A DNA stretch of 64,000 nt from assembly GCA_934621295.1 (NCBI GenBank), contig CAKTVB010000007.1:1-64000 (forward strand), read 5' to 3'. Positions 56,933-64,000 of this stretch are shown in pieces. A program made the position numbers and the translations under genes. How positions within the stretch are numbered: the stretch's first letter is position 1; each line of letters begins with the position of its first letter. The notes under the pieces are model-generated. The model ran no database searches. It saw nothing but the letters and a program-made list of their open reading frames with translations, and had not been told where the DNA came from. Origin of the DNA: an uncultured Collinsella sp. (GTDB lineage Bacteria > Actinomycetota > Coriobacteriia > Coriobacteriales > Coriobacteriaceae).

Positions 56933-58036
56933 CTATTCCTTGAGGGCAGCGGTTACGGTTCCACCGCCAAGAACAACGTCTCCCTGGTAAACGACGACGG
57001 CCTGACCTGCGGCGATAGCGCGCTGAGGCGTATCGAAGGCAATCTTCATACTGCCGTCTGCCTGGCGCGTAAGCGTTGCCGGCTGGTCTGCTTGACGATA
57101 CCGGTACTTTGCGCCGATGCGGATGCCGCCGGCGTCCAGTGTGGCATCCATCCGCCGCGCAGGGGCACTCCAAATCCAATCGTCCGCCTCAAGGGCACCG
57201 ACCGCCAGGTCCTCGATCTCTCCAAGATGGACGGTGTTGCTGGTTGCGTCGACGCCGGTCACGTAGACGGGATGCGCCATGGCAACGCCGAGACCCTTGC
57301 GTTGACCGATGGTGTAGCGAAGCGCGCCGTTGTGACGTCCGACTACGGTACCGTCGCGCCAGATGATGTCGCCGGGCTCCGCAGCGCGCCCGCAATGGCG
57401 CTCGATGTAGCCCGCATAGTCGCCATCGGGAACAAAGCAGATATCCTCGCTCTCGGCCTTCTTCGCGTTGATAAAACCCTGCTCGGCGGCGATACGGCGC
57501 ACGTCGCGCTCTTTATCCAGCCCTGCCAGCGGGAAAATTGTGCGTGCCAGGCGCTCTTGGGTGAGGGAATAGAGAAAATAGCTCTGGTCCTTCTTGGGGT
57601 CCTCTCCGCGATGGAGCTGCCAGGTGCCGTCGGGCGCCTGATCTGTTTTTGCAAAGTGGCCCGTGGCGATATAGTCACAGCCCATATCGAACGCGGCGTC
57701 GAGCAGGGCTCCAAATTTGATATGGCGATTGCAGATGATGCAGGGGTTGGGTGTGAGTCCTGCTTGATATGCCGCAACAAAGCGGTCGATGACGCTGCGT
57801 TCGAAGGTCTGTTGAAGGTCGAGTACATGATGGGGGATGCCGACGCGTGCGGCAACGGCTTTGGCGTCGGCGATATCGCGGTCAACTTTGCTCATTCCCG
57901 TTGCAGGGTCGGGCGCAGGACAGGTGAGGCGCATGGTGGCGCCCACACAGTCATATCCCTGTTGTTTGAGAAGGAAGGCGGTTACGCTCGAGTCGACGCC
58001 GCCACTCATGGCAACGAGTACGCGCCCTTTGGACAT
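56933..58036 (-). CDS. mnmA: tRNA-specific 2-thiouridylase MnmA
   Basis: Adds sulfur to U34 of Lys, Glu and Gln tRNAs. 367 residues. The PP-loop SGGVDSS (~11-17) binds ATP, the catalytic cysteines lie in NPCIICNRHIKF and EDICFVPDGDY, and the C-terminal barrel holds LGEIEDLAVGALEADDWIW. The start ATG 58036 follows AAGGAGC. It lies downstream of cysK on the same strand, 169 nt away across a terminator-like hairpin. Pairing with a sulfur-assimilation gene fits its need for persulfide sulfur, delivered by a cysteine desulfurase not seen here. Confidence 0.95.
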   Translation of the reverse strand: MSKGRVLVAMSGGVDSSVTAFLLKQQGYDCVGATMRLTCPAPDPATGMSKVDRDIADAKAVAARVGIPHHVLDLQQTFERSVIDRFVAAYQAGLTPNPCIICNRHIKFGALLDAAFDMGCDYIATGHFAKTDQAPDGTWQLHRGEDPKKDQSYFLYSLTQERLARTIFPLAGLDKERDVRRIAAEQGFINAKKAESEDICFVPDGDYAGYIERHCGRAAEPGDIIWRDGTVVGRHNGALRYTIGQRKGLGVAMAHPVYVTGVDATSNTVHLGEIEDLAVGALEADDWIWSAPARRMDATLDAGGIRIGAKYRYRQADQPATLTRQADGSMKIAFDTPQRAIAAGQAVVVYQGDVVLGGGTVTAALKE

Positions 58037-58074
58037 CTGTGCTCCTTATACGATGCTGCGCATAAAAACGGCAG

Positions 58075-58115
58075 AAAACGGCGCGAGGCACATGGGGTCC
58101 CGCGCCGTTGTTTTT
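58075..58115. terminator. Bidirectional hairpin between cysK and mnmA
   Basis: ACGGCGCG pairs with CGCGCCGT. T-rich tails are found on both sides (TTGTTTTT on plus, TTTTC on minus). Confidence 0.7.
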
Positions 58116-58142
58116 CTTGATTGTACTGCATGCGCTTGGCAC

Positions 58143-58180
58143 GTATCGCCGGTGCGCGATGCATGGCGTGCCGGCGATAC
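58143..58180. repeat. 10-bp inverted repeat after cysK
   Basis: GTATCGCCGG and CCGGCGATAC are separated by 18 nt. It lies just downstream of the cysK stop and has no T run, so its role is unknown. Confidence 0.6.
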
Positions 58181-58205
58181 GGGTTCTAAGCCCGCGTGCC
58201 AGGAT

Positions 58206-59141
58206 CTAAGCGAACAGCGCCGTGGAGAGATAACGCTCGCCCGTGTCGGCAAGAAGTGCCACGATGGTCTTGCCCTCGTTCTCGGGACGCTTGGCAAGTT
58301 GAATGGCCGTCCATACGGCAGCGCCAGACGAGATGCCTACGAGCACGCCTTCCTTGTGGCCTACTGCACGACCGGTGGCGAAGGCGTCCTCATTGTCGAC
58401 CTGAATGATTTCGTCGTAGACTTTGGTGTTCAAGACGTCGGGCACAAAGCCTGCACCGATGCCCTGAATCTTGTGCGGACCGGCATGGCCTTCGGAAAGA
58501 ACGGGGGAAGAAGCGGGCTCGACGGCAACGACCTTTACATCGGGATTCTGCTCTTTGAGGTACTCGCCCACGCCGGTCACCGTGCCGCCGGTGCCCACGC
58601 CGGCGACAAAGATGTCAACCTGGCCATCGGTGTCGGCCCAAATCTCCGGGCCGGTCGTCGCTTTGTGGACGGCAGGATTCGCGGGGTTCACAAACTGGCC
58701 GGCAATGATGCTGTTGGGGGTCTCCTTTTGCAGCTCTTCGGCCTTGGCGATGGCACCCTTCATGCCCTTTGCCCCATCGGTGAGGACGAGCTCGGCGCCG
58801 TATGCCTGCATGAGCTTGCGGCGCTCGACGGACATGGTCTCGGGCATGGTGATGATCACTTTATAGCCGCGAGCAGCGGCAACGGAGGCGATGCCCACAC
58901 CGGTGTTGCCGGAGGTCGGCTCGATGATGGTATAGTCGCCGCCGCGTACGAGTTTGCCGGCGCGCTCGGCCTCATCGATCATGTTCTTGGCCACGCGGTC
59001 CTTGACGGAGCCCGCGGGATTGAAGTACTCGAGCTTGACAAGCACACGGGCATGCAGATCCTCGTCCTGCTCAAAATGGGTGAGCTCAAGCAGAGGGGTA
59101 TGGCCGATAAGCTGATCGATGGACGTGTAGACGTTGGACAT
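58206..59141 (-). CDS. cysK: Cysteine synthase (O-acetylserine sulfhydrylase)
   Basis: Makes cysteine from O-acetylserine and sulfide using PLP. 311 residues. The PLP lysine K47 lies in [15 protein letters not shown], the substrate loop [12 protein letters not shown], and the phosphate loop [16 protein letters not shown]. The start ATG 59141 is behind AAGGAG. Divergent from an Rrf2/IscR-type regulator 372 nt away. A TTGACA-17-TTTAAT promoter lies in the shared region, with its -35 inside a dyad, so repression by the neighbour is likely but inferred. Confidence 0.96.
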   Translation of the reverse strand: MSNVYTSIDQLIGHTPLLELTHFEQDEDLHARVLVKLEYFNPAGSVKDRVAKNMIDEAERAGKLVRGGDYTIIEPTSGNTGVGIASVAAARGYKVIITMPETMSVERRKLMQAYGAELVLTDGAKGMKGAIAKAEELQKETPNSIIAGQFVNPANPAVHKATTGPEIWADTDGQVDIFVAGVGTGGTVTGVGEYLKEQNPDVKVVAVEPASSPVLSEGHAGPHKIQGIGAGFVPDVLNTKVYDEIIQVDNEDAFATGRAVGHKEGVLVGISSGAAVWTAIQLAKRPENEGKTIVALLADTGERYLSTALFA

Positions 59142-59295
59142 GACGTACTCCTTAGTTTGGTTTCGGGCGAGATGGCCCGAATCGAAATGGGTCAAATTGC
59201 GCAAGCGGCATGAGGCGCAAACGGGGTTCATGCACCGGTGCTACATCGCTTCTGCTCGTTCATATGCTGACCTCCGAATCGCGGCGAGGCAAATT

Positions 59296-59317
59296 ACCTA
59301 TAAGTCAGCGGGAATAT
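59296..59317. promoter_or_regulatory. Operator-like motif, copy 2
   Basis: ACCTAT, then 9 nt including GTCA, then GGAATAT. It repeats the layout of the motif at 59350-59374, lies 56 nt away in the same orientation, and falls in the cysK leader. Confidence 0.6.
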
Positions 59318-59336
59318 ATGGGTTCCCGTTGGCAGT

Positions 59337-59374
59337 ATTAAACGAGGTAATACCTATCATGTCAATAGGAATAT
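59337..59374 (-). promoter_or_regulatory. cysK promoter with overlapping dyad operator
   Basis: On the minus strand TTGACA (59360-59365) and TTTAAT (59337-59342) are spaced 17 nt. The -35 lies within a dyad ATACCTAT / ATAGGAAT (59350-59372, seven of eight pairs). A Rrf2-type repressor bound here would block RNA polymerase. Confidence 0.72.
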
Positions 59375-59468
59375 AGTTTTGTTTCGAGACGATGAAGCGA
59401 ACAGGTGCGTTCCAGTTGCTTGGAAAGACGATTTATCCAGCTTGCAGCATGTAATCAACCTAGTATTT

Positions 59469-59477
59469 TGGTATGAT
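59469..59477 (+). promoter_or_regulatory. Extended -10 of the Rrf2 regulator gene
   Basis: TG, one base, then TATGAT (59472-59477), 37 nt before the regulator's start. No convincing -35. Confidence 0.45.
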
Positions 59478-59513
59478 ACGATGGTTAAAGAGAGAGGAAA
59501 GAGGGCCAGTCAT

Positions 59514-59942
59514 ATGCTCGTTTCCACTAAGGGCCGCTATGCCCTGCGCGTCATGATCGACCTTGCGCAGCATCAGGCTGCTGGCCGCACGCCGCTTAAG
59601 GAGATTGCCGCGCGTCAGGGAATCTCCGAGAAGTATCTGGAAAACATCCTTGCCATTCTTGTGCGAAACGGCATGCTTTCCGGCATGCGCGGCAAAGGAG
59701 GAGGCTACTGCCTAACACGTCCGGCAGATCAATACACCGTGGGCGAGATTTTGCGCCTTACCGAGGGAAGCCTTGCGCCCGTTTCCTGTCTTGTTGAAGG
59801 CGCCGCTGTCTGCGATCACGAGGCCACCTGCACCACGCTGGGCATGTGGACCAAGCTTCACACCATGATCAACGAGTACCTGGACAGCGTGACTGTAGCC
59901 GATCTAGTTGCAGAACCTCAGTCGTTTGATTACGTCATTTAA
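59514..59942 (+). CDS. Rrf2/IscR-type transcriptional regulator
   Basis: 142 residues. The canonical start LVSTKGRYALRVMIDLAQH precedes a winged helix (TPLKEIAARQGISEKYLENILAILVRNGMLSGMRGKGGGYCLTRPADQYTVGEILR). Three cysteines C92, C100 and C106 are placed like the cluster ligands of IscR, though the first spacing is seven rather than five, so iron-sulfur binding is plausible, not certain. CymR-type members instead sense cysteine status through CysK. The start ATG 59514 is behind GGAAAGAGGG; the open frame before it has a different character. Divergent from cysK, its likely target. Confidence 0.9.
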   Translation: MLVSTKGRYALRVMIDLAQHQAAGRTPLKEIAARQGISEKYLENILAILVRNGMLSGMRGKGGGYCLTRPADQYTVGEILRLTEGSLAPVSCLVEGAAVCDHEATCTTLGMWTKLHTMINEYLDSVTVADLVAEPQSFDYVI

Positions 59943-60000
59943 GGTGAGGTATATGGCGCAAACGAATGTGCGTGGACGCGCATCCGCTTGCGCTACCCAA

Positions 60001-60032
60001 GGCGCCGGGCTGCCACATAGCGGCCCGGCGCC
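60001..60032. terminator. Hairpin between convergent regulator and membrane protein genes
   Basis: GGCGCCGGGC pairs with GCCCGGCGCC. Followed by CTTGTCTATT on plus; the T run is weak. Confidence 0.55.
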
Positions 60033-60037
60033 CTTGT

Positions 60038-60403
60038 CTATTCCTCAACTACACCGTTTAAGATCGCGCACATGATGCTTACGATGATGGCGCCCATGAA
60101 GGCGGAGCCAAAGCTTGCAATAGAGATGCCCGCGCCAAGGATATTGATGGAAAGCCAGCTTGCGAGCTCCAGCATGAAGCTGTTGATAACCAGCTGGAAG
60201 ATACCAAGCGTGATGATGGTCACCGGCAGCGAGATGGCACTGACAAACGGCTTGACGAGCGAATTGACAAATCCCAAAAACAGACCGACAAACATGAAGC
60301 TCACCCATGCCTCGCTTGCGCCAAACGGTGCAATGCCGGGGACGATGAACGTGGCGATCGCAATGGCGATCGAGGTGAGCAGCCAGTTAAGTAAAAAGCG
60401 CAT
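60038..60403 (-). CDS. YvlD/phage-holin-like small membrane protein
   Basis: 121 residues with four hydrophobic segments that fill most of the chain: FLLNWLLTSIAIAIATFIVPGI, AWVSFMFVGLFLGFVNSLVKPFV, PVTIITLGIFQLVINSFMLELASWL and FGSAFMGAIIVSIMCAILNGVV. This is the 'mycobacterial 4-TM phage holin' (YvlD) family, widespread on chromosomes and not tied to phage; in Bacillus it belongs to envelope stress. The start ATG 60403 follows GAAGGAA. Function unknown. Confidence 0.87.
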   Translation of the reverse strand: MRFLLNWLLTSIAIAIATFIVPGIAPFGASEAWVSFMFVGLFLGFVNSLVKPFVSAISLPVTIITLGIFQLVINSFMLELASWLSINILGAGISIASFGSAFMGAIIVSIMCAILNGVVEE

Positions 60404-60543
60404 GATGAGTTCCTTCGATCGACGATTCATTGACGTATGGATACCCATCCTTGCGCCATGTCTAACACAAAAACGTCTCCAGATAACAAAGGCGGGCATG
60501 CGCAATGCACATACCCGCCTGAACAGGGCATTTAAACCGGGGA

Positions 60544-61038
60544 CTAGTTTTGGCCAAAACCTTCGAACGTTTGCGCCATGCGCGCCTCGACATCGTCTTC
60601 GCTCACGCCCAGGGCCACGGCGAGCTCTTCGACAGAGCGGCGATGGGCTTCTTTGAGAATGCGCATATAGTAGCTGCTGGGCTTCCTTGCCTGAGATTCT
60701 GCGTCATGAATACGGCAACGCATGGTCTTTGCGACCTGAATCGTGGTAGGGGCACCTTGCTTGAGCAGCTGCTTGAAATAGCTCTCTTCAAGGGAGCTGT
60801 TACGCTCGGTAAACGAGTCGCACGCTATCGAATCGTAGTCGGAGAGCAGCTTTTCGGCCTGGTCCTTGTCGATACAGGCGTGAAGGCGCCCGGCCTGCGA
60901 TACGGGATAGAGGAGCTTGGTCTTCGAGTGTCCGGAGCGAGCTTCGAGCTCAATCATAGGGGTGGGGGAGTCCTTGAATCCCGTCACCGTGCAGACGCCC
61001 TGGCCCGGATGTATCACGTGCTCACCGATCTTAAACAT
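60544..61038 (-). CDS. CarD/CdnL-like transcriptional regulator
   Basis: 164 residues. The N-terminal ~60 are a Tudor-like RNA polymerase-interacting domain (MFKIGEHVIHPGQGVCTVTGFKD...IELEARSGHSKTKLLYPVSQAGRL) that binds the beta subunit. The C-terminal helical half (~65-164) would contact promoter DNA. CarD stabilises open complexes, chiefly at rRNA promoters, in actinobacteria. The start ATG 61038 follows AGGAAGC. Single gene, divergent from argS. Confidence 0.9.
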   Translation of the reverse strand: MFKIGEHVIHPGQGVCTVTGFKDSPTPMIELEARSGHSKTKLLYPVSQAGRLHACIDKDQAEKLLSDYDSIACDSFTERNSSLEESYFKQLLKQGAPTTIQVAKTMRCRIHDAESQARKPSSYYMRILKEAHRRSVEELAVALGVSEDDVEARMAQTFEGFGQN

Positions 61039-61253
61039 GCTTCCTCCATCTTTTAGACGCGTACCTGTTTCAGAATAGCATCTCTACGTGCGCTTTTGTT
61101 GAAAATGACCAGAAAAACCCCACATGATTGTGCAGTCAGGTAAAAGCGCGTCGGCAGGTCGGTGTGCTAGAGTATTGCCTGCTTGTGCCGATAGTTGGCG
61201 CAGCGCTCGGCAGGCGATCAAGAGCCTGCGAGATCCGTTATAGAGGAGGACCC

Positions 61254-63107
61254 ATGTCCCAAAAGATCGAACAGCTTCTGCGCGATGCCCTTGCTACCGC
61301 TATTGATGCCGGCGAGCTGCCCGCATTCGAGCTCGATGATTATGCTCTCGAGCGTCCCGCCGACACGTCGCATGGCGAGTGGACCACCACGCTTGCCATG
61401 AAGTCCGCAAAGCTCGCGCACTGCGCGCCGCGCAAGATCGCCGAGGCGATCGTGGCGCATCTCCCCGAGGATGCGTCGGTTGAGAAGGTCGAGATCGCAG
61501 GCCCCGGCTTCATCAACTTCTATCTTTCTGCCGCTGCTAAGAACGCTGTCTTTGGCGAGGCACGCGCTCAGGGCATGGATTTCGCTCGCAGCAACGCCGG
61601 CCAGGGCGTTAAGACCCAGGTTGAGTTTGTCTCCGCAAATCCTGTGGGCCCTATGCATATCGGCCATGGCCGCTGGGCGGCCCTTGGCGATTCGCTGTGC
61701 CGCGTGATGGAGCATGCCGGCTACGACATCGAGCGCGAGTACTACATCAATGACCACGGCAATCAGATGAACACCTTCGGAAACTCCGTTTCCATGCGTT
61801 ACATGCAGCTTGCGGATATCGTTCGCACCCGTGGTGTTGATATCGACGAGGCCCACAAGATTCTCGTTGCCGATCGCGATGCTTTTGCTGCCGATGATGC
61901 TGACGAGCATCCCGAGACCCATCCGTATCAAAACGAGTTTGCCGAGAAACTCGGTCGCGACTCCTACGGTGGCTCCTACATCATCGACGAGGCTGCCTAC
62001 TTCTATCGCACCGACGGAGACAAATGGGTGGACGCCGACGAGCATGACCGCATGATGGAGTTCCGCGAGCGTGGCTACCTGCGCATGCTCGAGGGTATCA
62101 AACAGCTTTGCCATGATGTGAACTGCGACTTTGACGTCTGGTTCTCCGAGCGTACGCTCTATATCAAGGACGGCGAGGGAGAGCTTGCCGGTACTTCCGC
62201 CGTCGACCGCGCCTTCAAGAAGCTCGACGAGATGGGTTATCTCTACGAGAAGGAAGGCGCCCTGTGGTTCCGCTCCACCGATCTGGGCGACGATAAGGAC
62301 CGCGTTCTCATTAAGTCCGATGGCGAGTACACCTACTTTGCTTCCGACGTTGCCTATCACTGGGATAAGTTCCAGCGTGTGGACCACGTAATTGACATCT
62401 GGGGCTGCGACCACCACGGCTACATCAACCGTGTTCGCAGCGCCTGCGACGCCCTAGGCTATCCTGGACGCTTCGAGGTCCTGCTGGGCCAGCTCGTAAA
62501 CCTTCTGCGCAACGGCAAGCCCGTCAAGATGTCCAAGCGCCGCGGCACCATGATCACGTTCCGCGAGCTTGTGGACGAGGTCGGCGCCGATGCCGCGCGC
62601 TATACGCTCATCTCGCGTTCCAGCAACCAAGAGATCGATTTCGATATCGAGAAGGTCAAGGCCAAGACGCAGGATAACCCCGTCTATTACGTGCAGTACG
62701 CCCACGCGCGCATCTGCTCGATTCTTCGTCGCGCTGCCGATGTGACGCCCGAGGAAGCAGAAGAGCTCGGCATGGATGCCGTTGCAGCCCGTGCCATCGG
62801 TGAAGATGTGGATTACGCTTTGCTCACCGATTCCACCGAACTGGCTCTTTCCCGCAAGCTCTCCGAGCTCTCCGAGCTCATCGCAAGCTGCGCACGCGAT
62901 CGCGCGCCCTTCCGCCTTACTCATTATGCGGAGGAACTCGCCGGCGACTTCCACAGCTTCTACGCTGCTTGCCAGGTTCTGCCGAGCGAAGGCCGTCCGG
63001 TCGATCCCGCGCTTTCGCGCGCCCGCTTGGCTGCTTGCGATGCCGTGCGCTCTGTTCTTGGGCTGGTTCTTTCCCTCGTTGGCGTCTCAGCGCCCCAGCG
63101 TATGTAA
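61254..63107 (+). CDS. argS: Arginyl-tRNA synthetase
   Basis: Charges tRNA-Arg. 617 residues. The N-terminal additional domain (~1-110) recognises the tRNA elbow. The class I motifs are MHIGHG (H135-H138) and KMSKRRG (425-431). The C-terminal anticodon-binding DALR domain (~500-617) includes QYAHARICSILRRA. The start ATG 61254 is behind AGAGGAGGA; the frame is open from 61128 but without a site. Followed by a strong terminator. Confidence 0.97.
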   Translation: MSQKIEQLLRDALATAIDAGELPAFELDDYALERPADTSHGEWTTTLAMKSAKLAHCAPRKIAEAIVAHLPEDASVEKVEIAGPGFINFYLSAAAKNAVFGEARAQGMDFARSNAGQGVKTQVEFVSANPVGPMHIGHGRWAALGDSLCRVMEHAGYDIEREYYINDHGNQMNTFGNSVSMRYMQLADIVRTRGVDIDEAHKILVADRDAFAADDADEHPETHPYQNEFAEKLGRDSYGGSYIIDEAAYFYRTDGDKWVDADEHDRMMEFRERGYLRMLEGIKQLCHDVNCDFDVWFSERTLYIKDGEGELAGTSAVDRAFKKLDEMGYLYEKEGALWFRSTDLGDDKDRVLIKSDGEYTYFASDVAYHWDKFQRVDHVIDIWGCDHHGYINRVRSACDALGYPGRFEVLLGQLVNLLRNGKPVKMSKRRGTMITFRELVDEVGADAARYTLISRSSNQEIDFDIEKVKAKTQDNPVYYVQYAHARICSILRRAADVTPEEAEELGMDAVAARAIGEDVDYALLTDSTELALSRKLSELSELIASCARDRAPFRLTHYAEELAGDFHSFYAACQVLPSEGRPVDPALSRARLAACDAVRSVLGLVLSLVGVSAPQRM

Positions 63108-63172
63108 TTAAATGCTTTAGAACGCGCTATTTTTATTAACCCCCGCTAAGGCGTTTCCACAAGGGGTCTTTT

Positions 63173-63208
63173 GCAAGCCCGTCCACGAGCCGTGGACGGG
63201 CTTTTTTG
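63173..63208 (+). terminator. argS terminator
   Basis: AAGCCCGTCCACG pairs with CGTGGACGGGCTT around AGC and is followed by a T run. Confidence 0.94.
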
Positions 63209-63309
63209 TGGTTAAAAGCGTTTCCGATCGCTTAAAAACCCTTTTACCACCGGGTATTTAGAGATTAAAAGCAAGTTTTCGATATACAAATAAGTGCCGA
63301 CTTTATGCA

Positions 63310-63359
63310 TTAACGCGTTAACAATTGTGAAACATGCACAGGTAAACACCGGTGTTACC
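63310..63359. promoter_or_regulatory. Two palindromes in the long upstream region of the last gene
   Basis: TTAACGCGTTAA (63310-63321) is a perfect 12-bp palindrome. GGTAAACACC/GGTGTTACC (63341-63359) is a dyad with one extra base. They lie in a 515-nt gap that otherwise holds only the argS terminator and the operator pair at 63464-63520. Confidence 0.5.
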
Positions 63360-63463
63360 TTGTACAGCATTTCATATACAACGGCGCTTTATTCAACTAG
63401 AGTTTATAGTTAACCAGAGTAAACCTGCGCATCGTGCTCGCACCACATACCGAACACATCCTC

Positions 63464-63520
63464 TGAACGACCGTTCGGCTTGCCCTTGCGCAAAGTACAC
63501 GTCAGTGAACGGCGGTTCAC
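63464..63520. promoter_or_regulatory. Paired operator-like palindromes before the glycyl-radical enzyme gene
   Basis: TGAACGACCGTTC (63464-63476) and TGAACGGCGGTTC (63506-63518) share TGAACG-N-C-N-GTTC. They are 42 bp apart, four helical turns. This suggests cooperative binding of a dimeric repressor or activator. Confidence 0.6.
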
Positions 63521-63622
63521 CGCGTACTATCCCCCTAGCGATGCGGGAAGCCCGAAGGAGGGACACGAAGGCCAACCGCAACGAAGTTAGGGTCTGCACG
63601 TTTGCACACAAGGAGGTACACC

Positions 63623-64000
63623 GTGGACAAACAGACAAAGATCTTTGAGATTCTCGAGGCACGCAACAGGCAGGATAAGAGCTTGGACGTCTCCGTCGAC
63701 GCCGGCTACACCGAGGAAGAGATTCCCGCTCCTAGCCCGCGTTTCGAGAAGCTCATCAACATCTACTACCAGATGAAGAACACGATCGATATGGAGATCC
63801 CGTATTGGTATAACCGTGTCTGGTGGGAGAACGAGGGCGACGTTCCTGAGATTCGTCGCGCCAAGGCTTATGGTGCTGCTCTCGCACACACCACCCCGAC
63901 CATCTGGCCGGGCGAGCTGCTCGTTATGAACAAGACCAAGAACTGGCGTGGCGCCTTCCCGTTCCCGTGGGTCGACGCTTCGTTCTTCAACGCCCAGGCT
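63623..64000 (+). CDS. Glycyl-radical enzyme, N-terminal part (runs off the window)
   Basis: The frame starts at GTG 63623 behind AAGGAGG and stays open to the end (126 codons seen). EVPEIRRAKAYGAALAH-like sequence followed by TIWPGELLVMNKTKNWRGAFPFPW fits the N-terminal PFL-like domain of glycyl-radical enzymes, where RRAKAL and PGELIVG are conserved. The C-terminal glycine loop lies outside, so the substrate class (arylacetate decarboxylase, dehydratase, other) cannot be decided. An activating enzyme is expected nearby but is not in the window. Confidence 0.6.
   Translation, partial: MDKQTKIFEILEARNRQDKSLDVSVDAGYTEEEIPAPSPRFEKLINIYYQMKNTIDMEIPYWYNRVWWENEGDVPEIRRAKAYGAALAHTTPTIWPGELLVMNKTKNWRGAFPFPWVDASFFNAQA

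Noticed and set aside
56834..58120. A 428-codon plus-strand frame opposite mnmA
   Set aside because: mnmA has complete motifs on the minus strand; this frame is its mirror.
60038..60403. Prophage holin
   Set aside because: The four-helix YvlD family is common on chromosomes, and no lysin or other phage gene is near.
63541..63648. Leader peptide (35 codons) overlapping the glycyl-radical enzyme start
   Set aside because: It contains AAGGAGG of the real gene and runs into it out of frame; its own ATG lacks a ribosome site and no stall motif is evident.

Overview
The window is bacterial chromosome of high G+C with very dense coding on both strands. Gene content and protein sequences point to a gut Coriobacteriia, most likely Collinsella. 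Supporting signs are a split two-subunit transketolase, GltB/GltD, ATP-type PEP carboxykinase, a CarD-like regulator, actinobacterial-type RF2, a Zn-type L31 with an alanine-rich tail, and anaerobe markers (rubredoxin, glycyl-radical enzyme, iron alcohol dehydrogenase). The genus call is inference; no rRNA, tRNA, CRISPR array, transposase or prophage was recognised.

Layout. 0-5.3 kb: minus-strand ACT protein - citrate synthase - HAD phosphatase, divergent from rpmE (L31) with a twin-hairpin leader, then an AIM24 protein and a flavin-binding split-barrel protein. 5.4-12.4 kb: secA-prfB, a YitT membrane protein, split transketolase. 12.5-18.6 kb: ftsE-ftsX, rnr, a TPR protein, smpB, rubredoxin. 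18.8-27.6 kb: gltB-gltD (ammonia assimilation) facing serC-serA (serine synthesis). 27.7-29.2 kb: a lower-GC accessory island with a DUF3800 gene between two related hairpin elements, and a 60-residue orphan. 29.2-38.4 kb: a cation/proton antiporter, phosphoesterase, polysaccharide flippase, lactate permease, PEP carboxykinase, MarR and DegV. 38.4-43.2 kb: flavin reductase, a YgbA (NO-responsive family) gene bracketed by two covarying 69-nt palindromes, HAD, Fur/PerR, acylphosphatase, oxidoreductase, RNase HI. 43.4-47.3 kb: dnaE. 47.3-50.7 kb: accessory pairs macro-HTH + vWA and RHH antitoxin-like + CPBP protease. 50.7-64 kb: YgiQ, DUF1275, iron ADH, a small membrane-anchored protein, M42 peptidase, mnmA, cysK divergent from an Rrf2/IscR-type regulator, a small membrane protein, CarD-like regulator, argS, and the start of a glycyl-radical enzyme.

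How the genes fit together. Housekeeping translation, secretion and division functions (secA, prfB, ftsEX, rnr, smpB, dnaE, argS, mnmA) are interleaved with fermentative carbon and nitrogen metabolism: gltBD makes glutamate, serCA uses it for serine, and cysK turns O-acetylserine to cysteine, probably under the neighbouring Rrf2 regulator through two matching operator-like sites. Lactate permease and PEP carboxykinase sit side by side at the lactate/gluconeogenic node.

The most unusual material is short and repetitive: (i) a DUF3800 gene behind a strong promoter and an intrinsic terminator, with a second copy of the same leader downstream; (ii) four copies of a 34-nt palindrome, three of them 1-3 nt after a stop codon; (iii) two 69-nt hairpins around ygbA whose five arm differences are all compensated; (iv) three helically phased 10-bp repeats before an antitoxin-like gene linked to a CPBP membrane protease rather than a toxin; (v) an RF2 whose SPF recognition tripeptide reads SPT.
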